Source: JBDRHL01 sp043816955
GTDB taxonomy: Bacteria > Planctomycetota > Phycisphaerae > Sedimentisphaerales > CAYZTY01
DNA length: 62,708 nucleotides
Direction: 5' to 3'
NCBI GenBank assembly: GCA_043816955.1
Contig: JBDRHL010000034.1
Location: 1-62,708, forward strand
In this document: piece by piece, positions 1-6,910 of the stretch
Layout: each line of letters begins with the position of its first letter
Position numbering within the stretch: position 1 is the first letter of the stretch
Notes under the pieces: generated by a model
What the model was told of the DNA's origin: nothing
Database searches by the model: none
The model's input: only the letters and a program-made list of their open reading frames with translations
Made by a program: the position numbers and the translations under genes

Positions 1-100
1 TCCTTTCGGTAAATCCATGAAAATATATTGGCCAAAATTTAAGAGCAAGTTGAAATCGATCCCAACCATTTTTTCTCACAACCTATTATATTTATTTGTC

Positions 101-176
101 TTACAACAATTTCCTAAAACCTTAACGGGACAGTAGTGTTACAACAATTTCCTAAAACCTTAACGGGACAGTAGTG
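101..176. repeat. 38-bp perfect tandem duplication
   Basis: Two identical head-to-tail 38-bp copies (101-138 and 139-176), each beginning TTACAACAATTTCC and ending GGGACAGTAGTG. They lie just outside the left attachment copy, in what would be host DNA downstream of the tRNA-Pro gene before insertion. There are only two copies and no spacers, so this is a local duplication and not a CRISPR array. No function is assigned. Confidence 0.85.
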
Positions 177-229
177 ATTTTTCGCAAGAAATAAATCCAG
201 TCAAGTCTTTGACTTGTATGGGCTTAACT

Positions 230-256
230 AAATCGGGGAGACAGGATTTGAACCTG
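230..256. other. attL, 27-bp attachment core
   Basis: Identical to 6755-6781. It begins AAATCGGGGAGACAGG and ends TTTGAACCTG, the complement of the T-loop and acceptor-stem 3' half of tRNA-Pro. The sequences diverge immediately on both sides (left copy preceded by T and followed by TCGCCTG), which marks the edges of the crossover region. It is the tRNA fragment displaced by integration. Confidence 0.9.
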
Positions 257-442
257 TCGCCTGAAAAACATAACTCTTTATCGACAGATAGGTTACACAA
301 AAACCAAAAAGCGGCACTGCCCAAAAACTGCCCAAAAGATAAAACGTGTCCCGATTTACAGCAGATAATAACCGCTTGGCCGAACTTGCCGGAGCATATC
401 AAAGCGGCTATCAAAGCATTGATACAAACGGAGAAAAGGTAA
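230..442 (+). pseudogene. displaced native 3' end of the integrase gene
   Basis: An open frame enters from the att core and runs to a stop at 442. Within the core it encodes KSGRQDLNL, then 61 further residues ending in a helix-like segment with IITAWPNLPEHIKAAI. The integrase gene at the other end reads the same core in the same frame, because the two att copies are 6525 bp apart, a multiple of three. In an excised circle the integrase would therefore continue into this segment and be 521 residues long. I infer this is its authentic C-terminus, separated by integration; W-x-LPE-x-I tails of this kind are, from memory, common in planctomycete recombinases. The formal ATG at 209 lies in host flank and is probably not used. 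In the circle this segment would also sit 49 bp upstream of the next gene. Confidence 0.7.
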
Positions 443-491
443 ATCAGAGATATAACCGTTTACCATGTTCGATATGACAAGGGTGTTGTGT

Positions 492-731
492 ATGAGCGAT
501 AATCTCAAGAGAAAAATCGAGCGGATTGAAAAGATGGTCGGGATTTCCGAAAGCGCAGACCCCCGTGCAAGCTGCTATCCAAACAATTTTGGCGAATTGA
601 CGCTTAGGGCCTACAAGAGTGAGGAAGAATGGCAGCAGTTTCTACGGACTCGACACAGTAAACCCTATCCGGAATTCTGGGACTGGCTCGACCAGCAGAT
701 AGCACAACTAAAAGTGGCCAAAAACAACTAA
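492..731 (+). CDS. small hypothetical protein, element cargo
   Basis: Encodes about 79 residues from the ATG at 492; in-frame ATGs at 465 and 474 are possible, but AAGGG about 8 bases upstream favours 492. The protein is charged and probably mostly helical, with aromatic residues in the second half (EEEWQQFLR, then YPEFWDWLDQQIAQL). I recognise no domain. It is followed 10 bases later by another small gene and appears to start a three-gene run (492-1301) that would lie directly downstream of the integrase in the circular form. That arrangement suggests an element maintenance or packaging role, but nothing in the sequence proves it. Confidence 0.5.
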   Translation: MSDNLKRKIERIEKMVGISESADPRASCYPNNFGELTLRAYKSEEEWQQFLRTRHSKPYPEFWDWLDQQIAQLKVAKNN

Positions 732-741
732 AAACCAAAAG

Positions 742-927
742 ATGATATTACCTTTGACCAGGGGCATAGAGAAACAGCTTGAGAAAATCGAACAAAGGCC
801 GAACATCGACCGGCAGGCAAGGCCAAACATTTTATTGCAGTATGCCTCGGACGAATTGGCAGTCAGGGGCCTATCAGGTGCGAACTTACAAAAAGCAACA
901 AAAGACAACAAATTAGAGAAAGTATGA
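742..927 (+). CDS. small hypothetical protein, element cargo
   Basis: Encodes 61 residues, strongly charged, beginning MILPLTRGIEKQLEKIEQ. It lies 10 bases after the previous gene and overlaps the next by an ATGA junction (924-927), which supports translation as part of an operon. No recognised family. Short and compositionally simple, so confidence rests mainly on the tight gene packing. Confidence 0.4.
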   Translation: MILPLTRGIEKQLEKIEQRPNIDRQARPNILLQYASDELAVRGLSGANLQKATKDNKLEKV

Positions 928-1301
928 CAGACAACATCGAACAAAAACTGACAAACCGACAGCTAAAGGCGATTCCGTTCATAGTAACCAGTTCGACATA
1001 TACCGATGGCTGCAAAAAAGCCAAAGTTGACAGGACTACCTTTTACAAATGGCTACGGCAGCCGGAATTCAACACAGAACTCGACCGCAAGCGGAACGAG
1101 GTTACTGCCGATGCCTTCGGAATCTTATCACAGAGCCTAACTAAGGCGGTCGAAGTCCTTGTTGGGTTACTGAACCACCAGGACGACCGGCTGAAACGGC
1201 TGGCTGCAAATGATGTTATTGAATACATCCTCAAGTACAAAGAAACCGAAGACCTCGAAAAACGGGTAACGGCAATAGAGCAAAGACTTAATGAACTGTG
1301 A
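924..1301 (+). CDS. HTH protein resembling phage small-terminase-type proteins
   Basis: Encodes 125 residues. Residues roughly 8-50 form a helix-turn-helix (LTNRQLKAIPFIVTSSTYTDG, followed by a KAKVDRTTFYKWLRQPEF recognition-helix region), like the phBC6A51-type HTH of phage and transposable elements. The rest is helical and ends in a short coiled coil (DLEKRVTAIEQRLNEL). Such proteins act in DNA recognition, for example as small terminase-like subunits or transposase accessory factors. The start overlaps the upstream gene by 4 bases. No large terminase follows, so if it descends from a packaging module, only this part remains. The HTH call is fairly secure; the role is inferred. Confidence 0.65.
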   Translation: MTDNIEQKLTNRQLKAIPFIVTSSTYTDGCKKAKVDRTTFYKWLRQPEFNTELDRKRNEVTADAFGILSQSLTKAVEVLVGLLNHQDDRLKRLAANDVIEYILKYKETEDLEKRVTAIEQRLNEL

Positions 1302-1458
1302 TAGAAAACAGGGGGATTTCCCAAAAAAGGATGTATCGCCAGCTCGGCGATTATACGGGCGCCACAAGTGTCCTGGTGAGGGTTCTGGGAGATTCTGTGG
1401 GCTGGTTTAACTACGTTTTCTTCTTAACATCACCGCACCATAGACGAGAAGTAAGAGC

Positions 1459-2991
1459 CTATTCGCTTTCAATAAAAAACGTTGCTTTTTTAACATGGGT
1501 TATAAGTTGGTCTCTATTAAAGTGTTGCTCTTCTATCTTGGGTAACTCGAACAATGGTTTCAAGTAATCTGCTTTAACCGCCCAATTTACATTTTGCGGT
1601 AAAGTACCACTTTCTTCAATGAACGGCAATATTGCAACTGTGGAAGTAATTATGCCAACAACTTCTCCTCTTTCATTCACCAAGGCTCCGCCTGAATTTC
1701 CTGGTTGTATAGGAACGGTAATTTGAAGAAAGGACGAAGCACCTTTTATGCCAGACAGAGAACTGACGACACCTTCAGTGTATTTTGCTTCTTGCCCCAA
1801 AACAGAGCTTACAGGAAAACCTACAGTAAACACTCTATCTCCCGTTTTAACAGACCGCATCAAGGCAACTTGCAAGAAATTTGGTGTGAATTTTTCTATT
1901 TTTAATACTGCTAAATCGTTTACAGGGTCACAGTGAATAATTTTTGCAGAAACAAAAGAATCGTTTGCCAAGTATACTTTTATTGTTTTTGCGCCTTGGA
2001 TAACATGATAAGCGGTTACGATTAAGCCGTCTTTTGAAATTGCAAATCCAGTTCCGCTACGTTCTATATCCTGAGACTGAGACGTTGGGTACGTTTTTAA
2101 CAAAACTATTTGCGAATCCCATTCTTTCGGTGCATTGATGGACATAATCAATTTTTTGCTCACTTTGAAGACCATAGTTGTTTTTAGCTTATTGTCTGCA
2201 TACCAATCCCCCATACAAAGGTCGCCATCTTCCAGAGAATACCAGTTAGCCTTAATTTCACCTTGCTTCCAATTTCCCTTTTCAGTAGATATTATAAATC
2301 CTTTGTATTTGAACTGAGGATTATCAGAATCATATAAAACGCCCAGCACATAATCGCCGTTGTCTGAACTCCAAATGCCTTCAAAAAGATGAAGGTGCTG
2401 TTTCTTGTTTAGAAAAGTTTTGTAGTCTTCTAAAGTTGTTGGGATTGAAGCGGCAATCTTATCTACAATTGATGCATCTTTGAGTATCTTATATTTTTTG
2501 AAATTAACTGTTCGGAGATTTTTTTCCTTGGCTATTTTGTGTAGTTCATTGAAAAATTTATCACCGATAAAGTGAGGAGACAAAGAACTATTCCAACCTT
2601 CTGGAAAAGTGATTACTTTAAATATAACTCCTGTTTCAAGCTCATTTTCTACGCTTTGAATTAACGTTGGATAGATGTAACCTCCCGCTGTCCCTTCATT
2701 CCACACATTACCTTCATGGTAGACTCTTATGCACGAACCCCCTTCAACAATTTCCGCTCTGTCAAAAATGCTGTTACAAATCTGGAGGGCTATCTGGAAG
2801 CCCTCTTTACAATCAATTTTGTACGCTACAATTTTATCCTTAAATTTACCACTCCTTGAATCACTAATCCCAATTTGTGTTGTTTGACAAGAACTTAAAA
2901 AAATAAAGGTACAAAGCAAGAAAACCTTCCAGCACAACATGCTTTTTCTTAATAAGCCCGTCTTGCTCTGCATAAACAGCCCTTGTTTCAA
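1459..2991 (-). CDS. trypsin-like serine protease lipoprotein
   Basis: Encodes up to 510 residues. A signal sequence (hydrophobic about 21-32) ends in a lipobox FLSSC with the lipidated Cys at 35, predicting membrane anchoring outside the cytoplasm. ATGs at residues 1, 7 and 18 are all compatible with this. Residues about 60-300 are an unrecognised region. Residues about 312-480 form a chymotrypsin-fold protease with the full triad: His329 (TAYHV), Asp359 (DPVNDLAVL) and Ser433 (QPGNSGGAL). No PDZ domain follows, unlike HtrA/DegP. It is the only clear minus-strand gene inside the element and is convergent with 924-1301, as expected of independently expressed cargo. The substrate is unknown. 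Family assignment is secure; its role in the element is not. Confidence 0.85.
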   Translation of the reverse strand: MKQGLFMQSKTGLLRKSMLCWKVFLLCTFIFLSSCQTTQIGISDSRSGKFKDKIVAYKIDCKEGFQIALQICNSIFDRAEIVEGGSCIRVYHEGNVWNEGTAGGYIYPTLIQSVENELETGVIFKVITFPEGWNSSLSPHFIGDKFFNELHKIAKEKNLRTVNFKKYKILKDASIVDKIAASIPTTLEDYKTFLNKKQHLHLFEGIWSSDNGDYVLGVLYDSDNPQFKYKGFIISTEKGNWKQGEIKANWYSLEDGDLCMGDWYADNKLKTTMVFKVSKKLIMSINAPKEWDSQIVLLKTYPTSQSQDIERSGTGFAISKDGLIVTAYHVIQGAKTIKVYLANDSFVSAKIIHCDPVNDLAVLKIEKFTPNFLQVALMRSVKTGDRVFTVGFPVSSVLGQEAKYTEGVVSSLSGIKGASSFLQITVPIQPGNSGGALVNERGEVVGIITSTVAILPFIEESGTLPQNVNWAVKADYLKPLFELPKIEEQHFNRDQLITHVKKATFFIESE

Positions 2992-3253
2992 CTTACATTA
3001 CTAACAAATAGAACGTCCCTAATGTCTTTATGGATTATAAATACAGGTTGACCGATAATCAAAGAAAAACCGTGTAAAATTCTTGGCAGTTATGGGGTCT
3101 TTAGATAAGATGTTTATGTATTAGAAGGTATTGGAACTATTTTCGGGCAGTCAGGCCGTACACCTGATAAGCGGTTTGGGCAGTAGCAAGGTTTTTCTTA
3201 CCTGTCCAACCTGCCACTGTTCAAGCCGACCCGAAAGAAAGGACGGGTAAAAA

Positions 3254-3895
3254 ATGGCAATAGTAAACATTGGAAAAACGTGGCATTTACGCTACTTGGA
3301 ATCTTATATAGCTCTGTTCTTGGAACGCAAAGAATTATCAAGTCCTGAAAAAGTAAGAAATTCCCAGAACATAAAAAACGCAATTGAGCACGCCGAAGGA
3401 GCAATAAACCATCCTAAATTATTAACTCCTCAGGAAAAAGCTGTTATAAAAGACTTTCTTTTAGAACTTAAAAGTACATACGAGACGTGTTTAACGAAAG
3501 TTGGAAATTGTAAATATTTATGTGAAATTATAGGTGATAGTAATTGGGAGGATGAACTTATTGTTCTTAAATCCAGAATTGAAGGAACATTCTTACCCAA
3601 AATACAAGAAATGGCTTCTTCCAGAACAAGCGAAGTGCAGACCGACAATGCAGGGGAAACCCCTGTAAGTCTGCGTGAGTTTATAAGTAATTACTGCGAA
3701 CACGTTCCAAAGAATTTACTCGAAAGTCGTGTGAAATCTCTGCAAAGTTTAGCACAAAGAAAACATATTACTTTAAAACATGCGGGAAAATGGAAGAGTG
3801 GACAAAGTAAAAAATATCAACCGAACTATCTTATATCGAATTGGGAAACCTTTAGAAAAACGTTAATCAGTCTACCAAAACTGAAACAATCTTAG
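3254..3895 (+). CDS. hypothetical protein in the element
   Basis: Encodes 213 residues. The first ~120 are predicted mostly helical and charged; a linker around 125-140 contains QTDNAGETPVS; the C-terminal ~75 residues are basic (KHAGKWKSGQSKKYQPNYL), which would suit nucleic-acid contact. I recognise no domain. A purine-rich GGACGGG lies 6-12 bases before the ATG, and a stop codon lies just upstream in frame. The preceding ~260 bases contain no other gene. It sits between the protease and the HTH genes, so it could be a regulator or cargo. Confidence 0.6.
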   Translation: MAIVNIGKTWHLRYLESYIALFLERKELSSPEKVRNSQNIKNAIEHAEGAINHPKLLTPQEKAVIKDFLLELKSTYETCLTKVGNCKYLCEIIGDSNWEDELIVLKSRIEGTFLPKIQEMASSRTSEVQTDNAGETPVSLREFISNYCEHVPKNLLESRVKSLQSLAQRKHITLKHAGKWKSGQSKKYQPNYLISNWETFRKTLISLPKLKQS

Positions 3896-3914
3896 TCTTC
3901 TAAATCACCCCCCA

Positions 3915-3951
3915 AAGCGCCCCTAAAAGCGCCATAAGCGCCGCAAGCGCC
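3915..3951 (+). repeat. four AAGCGCC direct repeats (iteron-like)
   Basis: AAGCGCC occurs four times, starting at 3915, 3927, 3936 and 3945 (spacings 12, 9 and 9), between the hypothetical gene and the first HTH gene. Regularly phased short direct repeats next to DNA-binding protein genes are typical of iterons or of Xis/regulator binding arrays. The repeats are seen; the function is inferred. Confidence 0.6.
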
Positions 3952-4015
3952 CTTACTTTTCACAACTCGTTAAAACCCACTGGAAGCCATGTTCTAAGCT
4001 GGTATGGTGTAAGGC

Positions 4016-4216
4016 ATGAAAGCTGAATTTCAAATAAAGTTTGTCGATGCAGGGGCAATGGGAGACCTACTTGGGGTTAAGGCCAAGTATATCAGGATTT
4101 GGGCGCGACAGGACAAAATCCCAAAGCTTGTGCTACCAAATGGGAGATTTGTCTTTGAACCAAATGCTGTGATTGAAGCACTCAGGGGAAGTGGCGGGGA
4201 CACTAATGGACACTAA
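4016..4216 (+). CDS. excisionase/MerR-type HTH protein
   Basis: Encodes 66 residues with a winged-helix-like DNA-binding fold of the Xis/AlpA/MerR type: a first helix near VDAGAMGDLLGV, a turn, a recognition helix KYIRIWARQDKIP, then the wing LPNGRFVFEPNAVIEAL. Small proteins of this type direct excision or control early transcription of integrative elements. Its 3' end overlaps the next HTH gene by 11 bases, so the two are probably translated together. It lies 65 bases downstream of the AAGCGCC repeats, a plausible binding site. Confidence 0.7.
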   Translation: MKAEFQIKFVDAGAMGDLLGVKAKYIRIWARQDKIPKLVLPNGRFVFEPNAVIEALRGSGGDTNGH

Positions 4217-4418
4217 GATACAATCCCCCGAACAGCCACAAATTCAGCCTGCCCTTGTGAATATCACCAGTCTTGCCCGCTTGCTTGGCATAGGCCGTAC
4301 CACCGCCTACGAATGGCTGTATTCCGAACAGTTGCCACCTGCCGCCAAGGTAATCAATCGGCGACGATACTGGACGAAATCTCAAGTCGAAACTTTTTTG
4401 AAAGGTATCGAAAAATGA
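4206..4418 (+). CDS. excisionase/AlpA-type HTH protein
   Basis: Encodes 70 residues from the ATG at 4206. A TTG at 4173 in the same frame is less likely, because CGGGGA lies at normal spacing before 4206. The HTH of the Xis/AlpA class is clear (ITSLARLLGIGRTTAYEWL, then the wing KVINRRRYWTKSQVETFL). It overlaps the end of the upstream HTH gene. Two adjacent Xis-like proteins suggest a directionality factor plus a regulator, but which does which cannot be told from sequence. Confidence 0.75.
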   Translation: MDTKIQSPEQPQIQPALVNITSLARLLGIGRTTAYEWLYSEQLPPAAKVINRRRYWTKSQVETFLKGIEK

Positions 4419-4449
4419 TTGTAAAAAAAGAAAACGGTTAAAAGGTAGT

Positions 4450-5028
4450 TTGGGTATGGATGAGCAGAAAAGACAACCTTATTGGGTTTATGAAATAACA
4501 ATACCACAAGGTGACAGCTTAGTCTTGAGTAAAACAATGCTGCGCTCTAAGGCTTTTGTTAAATTGACAGGTGCAGCGAAGCAGATACTCATTGAGCTAT
4601 ATATTCGATTAAAGAGGGATAGCTATAAAGCCAGAAAGTACAGCCGGAAAGGTAGTCAGCGGTTTTTTGCAGGTAATAACGGCAAGCTGGTTATCAAATA
4701 TTCAGATATACACAAAATGTTCGGCTATTCGACAGCTACGATAAGTAGTGCAATAGACCGACTTGTAGCGAATGGCTTTATCGAGATAGCGGAACTTGGC
4801 TGCGGAGTTAAAAGACAAAGCCATAAAATAGCTTTGATAAATAACTGGCAGGACTACGGGACAGAAAACTTTAAGTCAGGCAAGGGCAGGTCAGAAGCTG
4901 GGCCTGTAAACAAAGGATTTAGAAAGAAATCCCAGACCGTCAATTTAGAAACAACTTCAGGAACTAAAGCAGGTATAACTTCAGAAACTAAAGCTGTTCA
5001 GGAACAAAACCACCAAGAATCAGGCTAA
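4450..5028 (+). CDS. winged-helix replication-initiator-like protein
   Basis: Encodes 192 residues. Residues ~25-135 look like a winged-helix DNA-binding domain: LTGAAKQILIELYIRLKR, a DNA-binding segment MFGYSTATISSAIDRLVANG, then FIEIAELGCG as the wing. Similar proteins in small elements act as replication initiators or plasmid-type regulators. The C-terminal ~45 residues are low complexity and partly encoded by the CTTCAG-AA-CTAAAG repeats that continue past the stop, as in initiator genes that carry their own iterons. No catalytic motif is seen. Domain class moderately sure; replication role inferred. Confidence 0.6.
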   Translation: MGMDEQKRQPYWVYEITIPQGDSLVLSKTMLRSKAFVKLTGAAKQILIELYIRLKRDSYKARKYSRKGSQRFFAGNNGKLVIKYSDIHKMFGYSTATISSAIDRLVANGFIEIAELGCGVKRQSHKIALINNWQDYGTENFKSGKGRSEAGPVNKGFRKKSQTVNLETTSGTKAGITSETKAVQEQNHQESG

Positions 5029-5080
5029 CAACTTCAGAAACTAAAGCTGTAGGAGGGCTTTACCGCTTTAGAAACTAAAG
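4955..5080 (+). repeat. iteron-like inverted-repeat motifs, four copies
   Basis: Four 15-bp copies of CTTCAGAAACTAAAG or close variants start at 4955 (CTTCAGGAACTAAAG), 4979, 5032 and 5066 (CTTTAGAAACTAAAG). The last is a perfect inverted repeat, CTTTAG-AAA-CTAAAG. Copies 1-2 lie inside the end of the winged-helix gene; 3-4 lie downstream of its stop. Candidate iterons or operator sites for that protein, upstream of the xis-int transcription unit. Confidence 0.65.
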
Positions 5081-5159
5081 TATTTTATAATAAGCCACTA
5101 CAGGCAGCGCCTTTTTCAAGAAAGAAAATAAAAATATTCGTCCTAAAATCTTTTTTTTG

Positions 5160-5188
5160 TTGACGAACGTCAAGAACAGGTGTAAAAT
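5160..5188 (+). promoter_or_regulatory. sigma70-type promoter for xis-int
   Basis: TTGACG (5160-5165), a 17-base spacer and TAAAAT (5183-5188) form a near-consensus promoter. A short inverted repeat GACG-AA-CGTC (5162-5171) overlaps the -35, a possible operator. The expected start of transcription coincides with the ATG at 5196, so the message may be leaderless. Confidence 0.65.
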
Positions 5189-5195
5189 AAAATGT

Positions 5196-5405
5196 ATGCT
5201 AATCGAACTAATAAGAAAGCAAATCGAAAGTTGCGGCAAGACACGCGCCGAAATCCACAGGAAAACGGGCATTGAGGAGGCTGTTTTATGTCGCATATTG
5301 CAAGGCGGAGATTGCAAAACCAAGACAGCAGATGAACTTTTAAGGCTGTTTGGTTACGAAGTCAGAAAAAAGAAAAACTCAAAAAAAGCGAGGGCTAAAA
5401 AATGA
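5196..5405 (+). CDS. small HTH protein upstream of integrase
   Basis: Encodes 69 residues from the ATG at 5196. An HTH of the lambda-repressor-like or Xis-like type is suggested by TRAEIHRKTGIEEAVLCRIL followed by TADELLRLFGYEV; the tail is very basic (RKKKNSKKARAKK). The stop overlaps the integrase start by ATGA, so the two are translationally coupled. Its position directly before int makes an excisionase or int regulator likely. The promoter's -10 lies 7 bases upstream of the ATG, leaving no room for a Shine-Dalgarno site. An upstream TTG at 5157 lies inside the -35 region and is unlikely. Confidence 0.7.
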   Translation: MLIELIRKQIESCGKTRAEIHRKTGIEEAVLCRILQGGDCKTKTADELLRLFGYEVRKKKNSKKARAKK

Positions 5406-6850
5406 AAACTTTCAAAAACGGCGATAAGTTTTATCTGGATTTTCGTTTTCGGGATAAGCGTTTCAGGCTAACGGCCTTTGAGACCGAAAAGCAAAGTCGT
5501 CGGCTTGCCGATACAATCGAGCGGCTTATGGAAATTTACTACGCCAATGATTGTATCCCTTTGGATATTCAGCGGGCTATCGATTGTATGCCGTCAAGGA
5601 TTGTCAGGAAACTGGAAAGTATCGGTTTGCTATCAGCGGTAAGGACAGCCGGTAAAAATCGCCTGACAGACCATTTAGAGGGCTTTATTGACAATCTGAA
5701 AGTGAAACGCAGCACAGACAAACATTTATCGCTTGTCAAAAGTATGATTAAGCGTATTTGCCAGAAATGCAAATTCGATGTTATATCAGACCTTGACGCA
5801 AACCGCTTTACGGCCTTTGTCAACGGCCTGAATATCGCAGTTAAGACTAAAAGCCATTATATTGCAGTATTCAAAGAGTTTGCTAAATGGCTGCACGAAA
5901 CAGGCAGACTGCCTAAAAACAATTTTAAGCTGATTAAAACTCCAAAGGTATTACAGAGCGACCAAGTCCACCCCAGACGGGCTTTAGCCGCTGATGAGGT
6001 TGCAAGGCTCCTAAACGCCGCCCAGACCGGCAAACCGTTCAGGGGTATATCGGGAACAGAGCGGGCTTTGATTTACCGCTTGGCTGTTGAAAGCGGCTTG
6101 CGATACAACGAAATAAAAACCCTGAAAGTATCTGATTTTGATTTTAAGGCTGGAACTGTCGAAGTCCGAGACTCAAACGAAAAGGCACGGCGGGGGGCTG
6201 TCCTGCCGCTACGGAAATCGACAGCAGATACGATTAAGGCTTTTTTGCGGAACAAAACCCTACAGTCAACGGCCTTTACACTCAAAAAGGGGTATTTGAT
6301 GATTAAGACCGACCTCAAAGCAGCACAAATACCCTATGAAGTTGACGGCAAATACGCCGATTTTCATTCTTTACGGCACAGCACAGCAAGCCTTTTAATC
6401 CAGACAGGAGCGAACCCAAAGGTAATACAGTCCTTAATGAGACATACAGACCTGAATTTGACAATGTCAAAGTACACGCACCTTTACGCCGGACAGCAAA
6501 GAGAAACTATCGAGAATTTGCCCAATTTTGTTGTTCAGCAGGACACGGCTATAAAGACAGGCACGTATGATTTTGTTACGGAAAATCAGGCAAAAAATTA
6601 CTGCCTAAAAACTGCCCACCAAAGCGAAAAATTCCGAACAATTCCGAACAATTCCTGTAATGCTGAAACTTTACGAAATAGCGGTTTAGAGGCGTTAAAC
6701 CATAACGAAACAGCATTTTCAGGCGAGAATCACAGACCCGCATTTTCAGAAGAAAAATCGGGGAGACAGGATTTGAACCTGCGACCTCTGCGTCCCGAAC
6801 GCAGCGCTCTAGCCAAGCTGAGCTACTCCCCGAGAACTGTTTCAGGATAA
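5402..6850 (+). CDS. tyrosine-family site-specific integrase
   Basis: Encodes 482 residues as read here. An N-terminal arm and SAM-like core-binding region (~85-185) are followed by the catalytic domain with the family's key residues: Arg234 (SGLRYNEI), Lys near 261, His322 and Arg325 (FHSLRH), His348 (MRHTD) and nucleophile Tyr358 (MSKYTHLY). It catalyses recombination between the tRNA-Pro site and the element. Residues 452-460 are encoded by the att core; the remaining 22 are an antisense reading of the tRNA gene and are not native. In the excised form the frame would instead continue into 257-442. It overlaps the small HTH gene upstream (ATGA). The catalytic part is complete, so the enzyme may be active in the integrated state; the effect of the C-terminal swap is unknown. 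Confidence 0.95.
   Translation: MKTFKNGDKFYLDFRFRDKRFRLTAFETEKQSRRLADTIERLMEIYYANDCIPLDIQRAIDCMPSRIVRKLESIGLLSAVRTAGKNRLTDHLEGFIDNLKVKRSTDKHLSLVKSMIKRICQKCKFDVISDLDANRFTAFVNGLNIAVKTKSHYIAVFKEFAKWLHETGRLPKNNFKLIKTPKVLQSDQVHPRRALAADEVARLLNAAQTGKPFRGISGTERALIYRLAVESGLRYNEIKTLKVSDFDFKAGTVEVRDSNEKARRGAVLPLRKSTADTIKAFLRNKTLQSTAFTLKKGYLMIKTDLKAAQIPYEVDGKYADFHSLRHSTASLLIQTGANPKVIQSLMRHTDLNLTMSKYTHLYAGQQRETIENLPNFVVQQDTAIKTGTYDFVTENQAKNYCLKTAHQSEKFRTIPNNSCNAETLRNSGLEALNHNETAFSGENHRPAFSEEKSGRQDLNLRPLRPERSALAKLSYSPRTVSG
6755..6781. other. attR, 27-bp attachment core in tRNA-Pro
   Basis: Identical to 230-256. It covers the 3' 24 bases of the tRNA gene (discriminator base, acceptor strand, part of the T-arm) plus three flanking bases, and it also encodes residues 452-460 of the integrase. 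The tRNA is left intact by the insertion. Confidence 0.9.
6758..6832 (-). tRNA. tRNA-Pro (anticodon CGG)
   Basis: A 75-base cloverleaf on the minus strand: acceptor stem CGGGGAG/CTCCCCG with discriminator A, D-arm GCTC/GAGC, anticodon arm CTGCG-TTCGGGA-CGCAG (CGG at loop positions 3-5, reading codon CCG), T-arm GCAGG-TTCAAAT-CCTGT. CCA is not encoded. It lies 78 bases downstream of mnmG on the same strand and may be co-transcribed with it; five T residues directly follow the 3' end. It is the integration target of the element. Confidence 0.95.
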
Positions 6851-6910
6851 CATCTCCCCTGATATTTTACAAGCGGCTTTATTTCAGAATTATCGCAAAC
6901 AGGGCAATTT

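Larger units (their letters stand above)
230..6781. mobile_element. 6.5-kb integrative element in tRNA-Pro
   Basis: The element is bounded by identical 27-bp direct repeats (230-256 and 6755-6781). The right copy is the 3' end of a complete tRNA-Pro gene; the left copy is an orphan fragment. A tyrosine recombinase gene abuts the tRNA, the usual arrangement for tRNA-targeting genomic islands. Inside are Xis/HTH-type small proteins, a winged-helix replication-type protein, two clusters of short direct repeats, a cargo lipoprotein protease on the opposite strand and several unrecognised small genes. No capsid, terminase large subunit, relaxase or conjugation gene is seen, so it is a small integrative or mobilisable element, perhaps a satellite. 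Boundaries are seen directly; mobility is inferred. Confidence 0.88.

Noticed and set aside
101..176. CRISPR array
   Set aside because: Two adjacent identical 38-bp copies with no spacer between them and no cas genes nearby.
1298..1567. 89-residue plus-strand ORF
   Set aside because: It begins at a GTG overlapping the previous stop, but most of its 3' half is antisense to the protease gene, and no ribosome site or family is evident. It could be a gene remnant, not strong enough to call.
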